Positions 58,890 to 64,000 of a DNA stretch of 64,000 nucleotides are shown in pieces. Within the stretch, counting starts at the first letter, position 1, and each line of letters opens with the position of its first letter. The notes under the pieces are model-generated. The model did no database searches, was not told the origin of the DNA, and saw nothing but the letters and a program-made list of their open reading frames with translations. The stretch comes from an uncultured Ruminococcus sp. (GTDB lineage: Bacteria > Bacillota > Clostridia > Oscillospirales > Ruminococcaceae): NCBI GenBank assembly GCA_934463425.1, contig CAKSJP010000011.1:1-64000 (forward strand), read 5' to 3'. A program made the translations under genes and the position numbers.

Positions 58890-60428
58890 TCATATATACA
58901 GGCGCTCTGCCGAGGGCTTTTTGCTGACTGATGTCAGATCAGCTGTATCCTCAAATACTTTCGCATTTACAAAAACATAAATTGCAGATTTATGGTTGCC
59001 TGTTTCTCTTTCATCGAAAGCAACATAACCATATTCTTCAAGCAGTTTGAGTGCCTTGTAAAAGTCATCAGGTTCAGGAAAGATTTTATTTCGGCATTTC
59101 TTCAGCAACGCCGACTGAAACCCTTCTCTTATTTGCTTTGCCCTGATAATTTCAAGAGCTTTTTCTGCCCTCAAAATTTCATTATCTACGCCACCAATAC
59201 TGAAAGCATATATTGCCTGTTCCTTGTAGTAGTCAGCAATATCAATCGCATTGCAAAGTGTGTTTACATCAACAAGGACATCCTCAGGACACTTACCTTC
59301 AATAGTACATTTTACACAATGGATAATGCAACAAAGGCGAAGTATTTGACCATGATATTTACCGCCCCAGTCTTTGCAATTTACAAACTCTGTGAGCTGA
59401 ATTTTCTCAATATAATTGTTATAGTAATCGGTGAAATCTTGCTGTGCTGTTTCATCAAATTTCAGAAATTTTTCCTCTGTGGGCTTTGCATTGAATTTTC
59501 TTGTAAGAAGAATGTCAATAAGCCTGTTATAGTTGTCAACAACAATCGGATCAATTGATTTTGAATCATATCGCCTTGTACCGACTTTACTTTTGGGAAA
59601 GCAATAGAAAAATCGTGCAAGCAGTCCACTGGTTCTGAATACAGAATTAGAAATCATACTATCCCATAAGTAAGGCTGTCCTGCAAGACTAATTGACAGG
59701 CATGGATTGGAGATCTGTATAGATTCTTTTGTTGCTCTGTCGCAAAAGAAACTTTCGCCACTCCATGCTTTCAAAATCATATCCATATTAGGTATGTTGT
59801 TATTGGAATATCGTCCTGTAAAGTTTCCGAGCATACCTGCTTCATCAGAAATCATCAGTAAAGATTTATTCTTTCCCATCAATTGAATCAACGATTCAGG
59901 AGTAATATCCTCTACAGTAATTCGTCTTTTGCCCACGTCACCTATTTGTTCTGCCTGTGTTTTCAGCTTTGCGATTTGATCAACGTCTTTGCTTCCCTCT
60001 TTTTCAAGCTTATCTGCTTCAAAAAGAAGTTTCTTTTTCATCGCCTCAATTTTGTGAAATCCCTCGGCGTGTTCTTGATTATATTTCAGCTCAAAATCAA
60101 CAAATGGCTTTTTGATGAACTTTACAACAGGTGATTTTCGCTCTGATGGTTCAGCAACAATGAAACTATAAATCATAGGCGGTTCTGAATGGTCGGCTTT
60201 ACCCTGCATTCTATATCTGTTTGTAAAGCAATAGCTAATTGCTGATAAGATCGAAGTTGCTGCCATTGCTGGATCTGTGCCTGTGGTTTCAGCGATGCCG
60301 ATTACCATTTCACGAAGAATTGGAGGTAATGCCTTGATTGGAAATTCTCTTTGTGGTGAATCGTCACGAAGTGGAATTATGGGGTTAAATTCAGGCGGAA
60401 GATTTGGAACATCACCTTTTTCTTTCAT
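58890..60428 (-). CDS. DUF3987 (YfjI-like) replication-associated ATPase
   Basis: The 512-residue product starts at MKEKGDVPNLPPEFNPIIPL after AAAGGAG. It shows the DUF3987 pattern: FPIKALPPILREMVIGIAE, YSFIVAEPSERKSPVVK in place of the Walker A loop, LLMISDEAGMLGNFTGRY as Walker B, and LSISLAGQPYLWDSM. DUF3987 proteins are found in many mobile elements and are thought to be helicase-like replication factors. The segment ERKSP instead of GxGKS suggests a P-loop variant. It ends beyond the oriT-like region and may be expressed from minus-strand signals in 60430-60600. Confidence 0.8.
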   Translation of the reverse strand: MKEKGDVPNLPPEFNPIIPLRDDSPQREFPIKALPPILREMVIGIAETTGTDPAMAATSILSAISYCFTNRYRMQGKADHSEPPMIYSFIVAEPSERKSPVVKFIKKPFVDFELKYNQEHAEGFHKIEAMKKKLLFEADKLEKEGSKDVDQIAKLKTQAEQIGDVGKRRITVEDITPESLIQLMGKNKSLLMISDEAGMLGNFTGRYSNNNIPNMDMILKAWSGESFFCDRATKESIQISNPCLSISLAGQPYLWDSMISNSVFRTSGLLARFFYCFPKSKVGTRRYDSKSIDPIVVDNYNRLIDILLTRKFNAKPTEEKFLKFDETAQQDFTDYYNNYIEKIQLTEFVNCKDWGGKYHGQILRLCCIIHCVKCTIEGKCPEDVLVDVNTLCNAIDIADYYKEQAIYAFSIGGVDNEILRAEKALEIIRAKQIREGFQSALLKKCRNKIFPEPDDFYKALKLLEEYGYVAFDERETGNHKSAIYVFVNAKVFEDTADLTSVSKKPSAERLYI

Positions 60429-60455
60429 TTTTGACTCCTTTCTTTTATTATAAAC

Positions 60456-60568
60456 TTGACTTTGCACTAAAAATATGGTACAATAGACGCATGAAGATAG
60501 TGCAGCTTAAAGTGTAATTTCAATAAAGTTGAATATCACTGAACAGTTCTATATAATACAACTTTATT
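60456..60568 (+). promoter_or_regulatory. Double promoter with operator-like inverted repeat before the XRE regulator
   Basis: Promoter 1: TTGACT (60456-60461), 17 bases, TACAAT (60479-60484). Promoter 2: TTGAAT (60529-60534), 17 bases, TATAAT (60552-60557). AATAAAGTTG (60522-60531) and CAACTTTATT (60559-60568) are perfect inverted copies that overlap the -35 and follow the -10 of promoter 2, so a bound dimer would close it. Autoregulation by the XRE protein is likely. Confidence 0.65.
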
Positions 60569-60654
60569 GATTTACATCATACATCAAGATAGGACAATTG
60601 TCAATAGCTTGCTTATTATTTCTACTTTCTGCACAAACAACAGGAGTGCTATTT

Positions 60655-61344
60655 ATGAATTATGACGCTTTCAAACAAAAATGCAAAGAAAAAGGCTACT
60701 CAGCAAGCAGCCTTGTAACCGAACTTGGAATAAGTAAGAGTAACATAACCAACTGGAAAAACGGCGGTAATCCGAGTTATGAGATATTAATAAAAATGGC
60801 TCAAACTTTGGAATGTAGCGTGGGTTATTTGCTTGGCACAGAAGATGATAACCATGGCGCAGGTGCTACGGTAAGTCAGGCGTTACGGAGCATTAAGGCA
60901 ACTCCTGCAAGAACAATCTCACTTAAGAGTAGTAAAAATTTACAAGATAACTATCTGAATGAAATAGCTGCATTTGCAAATAGCAGCATACTATTTCTTT
61001 GTGGAAATGAAAAAAAGTTTACTGCAACTGAGCCAGATAGAAAAATTGCTAATATAAGTGAACGTGGCAGAGATAAAATGATTGAGGTATTTGATAATGT
61101 CAATAATAATCCTATTATTGCAAATATTCAAATGCAACTTAGCAGAATTATTCTTCATAATCTGGATATCACATCAGCAGAACAGGTTTCTGATGAATTC
61201 TTAAGTTCCAAGGCAGATTTTATCCTTAATGATAAAAAACACAAGGACAGTCTTAGAAACTATCCTTTCAATCTTTCTGACTTGCTTACTCTGGGAGATT
61301 TATTTGATAAGAGCATTAAATTTATGATTTCGGGTGTGGAGTAA
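60655..61344 (+). CDS. XRE-family transcriptional regulator
   Basis: The start at MNYDAFKQKCKEKGYSASSL follows CAGGAG; the longer upstream ORF lacks a ribosome site. The 229-residue product has an N-terminal lambda-repressor-like HTH (about 8-65: LVTELGISKSNITNWKNGGN, LECSVGYLLGTEDD) and a 150-residue C-terminal part that is not recognised and lacks the Ser-Lys motif of LexA-type repressors. It probably controls the divergent element genes and/or the restriction cassette downstream, acting at the inverted repeat in its own promoter. Confidence 0.85.
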   Translation: MNYDAFKQKCKEKGYSASSLVTELGISKSNITNWKNGGNPSYEILIKMAQTLECSVGYLLGTEDDNHGAGATVSQALRSIKATPARTISLKSSKNLQDNYLNEIAAFANSSILFLCGNEKKFTATEPDRKIANISERGRDKMIEVFDNVNNNPIIANIQMQLSRIILHNLDITSAEQVSDEFLSSKADFILNDKKHKDSLRNYPFNLSDLLTLGDLFDKSIKFMISGVE

Positions 61345-61395
61345 GAAAACCCACAAAAGACACGAAGTCCGAGGACAAACATTTTGAGGTATGGA

Positions 61396-62439
61396 ATGAA
61401 AAGTTACAATGCAATAGATTTATTTTGTGGTTGTGGCGGATTATCATGTGGATTTGAAAGGGCAGGAGTAAACATACTTCTTGGCATTGATAATGATAAA
61501 ATGGCATTAAACGTTTTTGAACACAACCACAAGAAAGCAAAGTCAATATGTGGTGATATTACTGAACTTAATTATTCAGATATAAAAAAAGTAATTGGCG
61601 ATAAGAATATAGATTTAATAATAGGTGGACCTCCATGTCAGGGAATGTCTCTTTCAGGTCCAAGAAAATTTGACGATCCAAGAAATAAACTTTATTTATC
61701 ATACATTCACTTTGTTGAACAAATAAAACCTAAGGCTTTTGTTATTGAAAATGTTCCAGGACTTGTCAGTTTATTTAAGGGACAAATTAAGGAAAGCATT
61801 ATTGAACGTTTGACTGCACTTGGATATAGAGTAAAATATCGCATCTTATGTGCAGCGGATTATGGAGTACCACAAAACAGAAAAAGAGTCATATTTGTTG
61901 GCTTAAAAGACAAAGATTTTAATTTCGATTCCATAACAAAAAAAGAAATGGTAACCTGTAAAATGGCTCTTTCTGATCTTCCACCACTTATCAATGAACT
62001 TGGTGAAGATCCAGCTGAATATGAAACAGAGGTTCAGAATGAATACCAGAAAATCATGAGAGAGAATTCTGAAAAAGTAAGAAATCATATAGCAGCGGCT
62101 CATTCAGAAAAAGTAAAGCATATTATTTCATTAGTTCCTGATGGCGGAAATTATAAAGACTTACCTGAAGAATATATAAAATCGCGAAATTTTCACGTTG
62201 CTTGGACAAGATTTTGTAGTTATAAACCTGCCCCCACTATTGATACTGGTCATAGACACCATTTTCATTATAAATATAATAGGGTTCCAACTGTTAGAGA
62301 ATGTGCGAGATTACAATCGTTTCCGGATGATTTTGTATTTGAAGGCAACAAAACACAACAATTTCGACAAGTAGGAAATGCTGTTCCGCCATTAATGGCT
62401 CAAGCAATCGCAGAAGCTTTGCTAAAATATTTGGAGTGA
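61396..62439 (+). CDS. DNA (cytosine-5) methyltransferase
   Basis: The start at MKSYNAIDLFCGCGGLSCGF (GAGGT upstream) gives 347 residues. The m5C motifs are in order: I DLFCGCGGLSCGFERAG, IV GGPPCQGMSLSG with the catalytic Cys, VI VIENVPGL, VIII PQNRKRVIFVG, IX RECARLQSFPDDF and X QVGNAVPPLMAQ. It is AT-rich like the element. Its end overlaps or abuts the nuclease gene. It should protect one strand of the restriction site. Confidence 0.95.
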   Translation: MKSYNAIDLFCGCGGLSCGFERAGVNILLGIDNDKMALNVFEHNHKKAKSICGDITELNYSDIKKVIGDKNIDLIIGGPPCQGMSLSGPRKFDDPRNKLYLSYIHFVEQIKPKAFVIENVPGLVSLFKGQIKESIIERLTALGYRVKYRILCAADYGVPQNRKRVIFVGLKDKDFNFDSITKKEMVTCKMALSDLPPLINELGEDPAEYETEVQNEYQKIMRENSEKVRNHIAAAHSEKVKHIISLVPDGGNYKDLPEEYIKSRNFHVAWTRFCSYKPAPTIDTGHRHHFHYKYNRVPTVRECARLQSFPDDFVFEGNKTQQFRQVGNAVPPLMAQAIAEALLKYLE

Positions 62440-62447
62440 TTATACAT

Positions 62448-63869
62448 ATGAAATACCACATACCAGATGACCTATACTTTAGAATTCATCACGTTAGACC
62501 ACGTTTTAAAAATGATGTGGAAAATGTTCTTGTCTATATGGCAACAGAAATATCTAAGATGAATGAAGCACATAAAGAAAAATTTGCAGATCTATTAAAC
62601 GAAGCAATTCGTCGTTATCCTGGTAATGCAGTTAAAGAATTAAAAACCATCAACAATTGGAGAACCGAAATCTCCTCTTTATTTGGTTTTCTTGAATACA
62701 ATGGTGATATCGTAAAGCCTGGAAGAAGGGCAATTGAATTAGCTCAAAAAGAAGATCTGGTTGAGTTTTTCAAATATTATCTTTATAACTTTCAGTACCC
62801 TGGAGCCCATTTAAAAGTTCAAGAAATTGCTAAACAAATTGGTGCTGGAATTCATTTTAAGCCAGCACAGTATATTTTATCTGTTTTGAAATATGCCGAG
62901 GAAAATACAGGCTCTCGTCAATATCTTACAAAAGCTGAGGCTTGCCATTGTATTTTTAACGATTTACGTTGCACAAGAGATAATGAAGCACCTGAAAAAG
63001 TTTGGAAGCGTATAATTGAAAATAGAGAGAATGATGTTGAGTATGATGAGACAGGTGATGTTATTCGCTATGCCGGGGATATCCTTGATTATATGGAAAT
63101 AGCCAATTTGCTTATTGTGTATGGTGGAAAGAATTTTTACATAAACAAGTTAGAAAACGAAGCTGTTTTGAAATTTACTAATTCAACTGAATGGTTTAAT
63201 CAATATGATAGGTTTATTCAAAATAGATATGCTACATATGAAGAAATAAAAGAATGTTACGATGAGTGGTTTAAATTTGTAAATCGTGATATTAAAGAAA
63301 CTGATTTCGAAACGGACATTCTTGCATTCATTGCAAATGATGTGGAGGAATATCAAGAGTTAAAGAAACAGAGTTATGCACTTTATGATAAAATACTCGA
63401 AAAATCTGATGTAATTAAAACAAAAGATATTGGAGACATGGGTGAAAGTCTTGTTCATTCGCATGAATGTCAACGTGTGAAAATTGGTGGACGTGAAGAT
63501 CTTATTCATCTTATAAAACGCATCCCAACACAATTTGCAGTTGGATACGATATTCAGTCTGTTGAACTGGATGAACGCAAACGCTATATAGAAGTAAAAA
63601 CAACGATTAGTTCTAAGCCATTACATTTTAACAAGGTTCATCTTACGCCAAATGAGTGGAATACAGCAAATACAATGCGAGATAGATATTTTGTTTATCG
63701 TTTGATGATAAGCAAAACTGAGAAGAAATTGTTTCTTATACAAGACCCTGTTGGATTGTATAAGCGAGACTTAATAGATATGATTCCAAAAGACGGAGCA
63801 GATATAACATTTAGCACAACCAGAGCTGAAGTAGGTAATTTTGAGGAGTTATTAACATGGACAAATTAA
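62448..63869 (+). CDS. Predicted restriction endonuclease with C-terminal DUF3883-like nuclease domain
   Basis: The 473-residue product is set between two m5C methyltransferases. The start at MKYHIPDDLYFRIHH is favoured over a GTG four codons upstream. The N-terminal 330 residues are not recognised. The last 130 residues resemble the DUF3883 domain with a PD-(D/E)xK site: Asp in VGYDIQSVE and RYIEVKTTISS (Glu and Lys), followed by LTPNEWNTAN and YFVYRLM. The nuclease role is inferred from domain and context. The last 13 bases overlap the next methyltransferase. Confidence 0.75.
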   Translation: MKYHIPDDLYFRIHHVRPRFKNDVENVLVYMATEISKMNEAHKEKFADLLNEAIRRYPGNAVKELKTINNWRTEISSLFGFLEYNGDIVKPGRRAIELAQKEDLVEFFKYYLYNFQYPGAHLKVQEIAKQIGAGIHFKPAQYILSVLKYAEENTGSRQYLTKAEACHCIFNDLRCTRDNEAPEKVWKRIIENRENDVEYDETGDVIRYAGDILDYMEIANLLIVYGGKNFYINKLENEAVLKFTNSTEWFNQYDRFIQNRYATYEEIKECYDEWFKFVNRDIKETDFETDILAFIANDVEEYQELKKQSYALYDKILEKSDVIKTKDIGDMGESLVHSHECQRVKIGGREDLIHLIKRIPTQFAVGYDIQSVELDERKRYIEVKTTISSKPLHFNKVHLTPNEWNTANTMRDRYFVYRLMISKTEKKLFLIQDPVGLYKRDLIDMIPKDGADITFSTTRAEVGNFEELLTWTN

Positions 63870-64000
63870 AAGTTGCATCCCTTTTTTGTGGCTGTGGTGG
63901 AACTGATGTGGGATTACTTGGCGATTTTACATTTTTAGACAAGTATTATCCGAGCAATAATATGGAAATCGTTTATGCCAACGACATAGACGATAATGCT
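63857..64000 (+). CDS. Second DNA (cytosine-5) methyltransferase, cut by window end
   Basis: Only the first 48 codons are visible: MDKLKVASLFCGCGGTDVGL (motif I) and later IVYANDIDDNA, the motif II acidic turn. GAGGAG precedes the ATG, which lies inside the end of the nuclease gene. This is a different protein from the methyltransferase at 61396. Two m5C enzymes in one system usually mean an asymmetric target with one enzyme per strand. Confidence 0.9.
   Translation, partial: MDKLKVASLFCGCGGTDVGLLGDFTFLDKYYPSNNMEIVYANDIDDNA

Larger units (their letters stand above)
55141..64000. mobile_element. Integrative mobilizable element next to rpsI (left part; right end outside the window)
   Basis: From the rpsI stop onward the base composition drops sharply to AT-rich. 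The gene set is that of an IME: tyrosine integrase pointing to the junction, CHC2 protein, small HTH protein, MOBV relaxase, oriT-like tract, DUF3987 protein, XRE regulator and restriction-modification cargo. No type IV secretion genes are present in the visible part, so transfer would rely on a helper. The right attachment site is not in the window. Confidence 0.8.

Overview
The window reads as a chromosome segment of a cellulose-degrading Ruminococcus-like member of the Clostridia (Oscillospiraceae). The evidence is two secreted glycoside hydrolases (GH74 and GH9) that end in type I dockerins, a biotin/Na+ oxaloacetate decarboxylase next to pyruvate phosphate dikinase metabolism, spore-type genes (SleC-like, CotF-like) and Firmicutes-type signals (AGGAGG ribosome sites, TTGACA/TATAAT promoters). 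Genes up to about 55.1 kb are clearly GC-rich; everything after that is clearly AT-rich. A Ruminococcus champanellensis-like host would fit, but species is an inference.

Layout. 0-4.6 kb: tRNA-Val, recG, an orphan sugar-binding lipoprotein, rnhA. 4.7-11.6 kb: an Asn-rich wall-anchored protein and a glmU-pth-mfd cluster, with a 172-bp MITE-like element inserted exactly at the glmU stop codon. 12-18.1 kb: ppdK, a candidate small RNA of about 159 nt, a DUF378 protein, and a SleC-like gene trio with many peptidoglycan-binding repeats. 18.1-21.5 kb: ykgJ-ilvE, two small proteins, a VanY-type carboxypeptidase. 21.8-27.6 kb: convergent dockerin-bearing xyloglucanase and cellulase genes. 27.8-33.7 kb: a lipoprotein, two small CotF-like proteins, aguA-aguB (agmatine to putrescine) and a wall-binding C39-like protein. 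33.7-37.5 kb: a structured, possibly non-coding RNA and the oadA-oadG-biotin carrier-oadB operon.

37.8-43.1 kb: a three-gene unit of TerB-N/TerB-C protein, BrxD-like ATPase and Lhr-like SF2 helicase. It stands alone without other BREX genes and has a 33-bp transposon-end palindrome in its 5' leader. This is the best candidate for an under-described defence or DNA-processing system. 43.2-54 kb: membrane proteins, malQ-glgP, pyrB carrying a PyrI-like zinc domain, an HD hydrolase, asnB and an Imm33-like protein. 54.1-55.1 kb: rplM-rpsI with a leader.

55.1-64 kb: an integrative mobilizable element abutting rpsI. It holds tyrosine integrase, CHC2 primase-like protein, small HTH protein, MOBV relaxase, an oriT-like palindromic tract, a DUF3987 protein, an XRE regulator, and a restriction-modification cargo with two cytosine methyltransferases around a DUF3883-like nuclease. 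The element and the second methyltransferase run off the right edge.

The metabolic genes fit an anaerobe living on plant polysaccharide: extracellular glycan attack, glycogen and maltodextrin turnover (malQ, glgP), the PEP/pyruvate/oxaloacetate node (ppdK, oad), amino acid, pyrimidine and polyamine synthesis. All functional calls are from sequence reading only; no database search was run.
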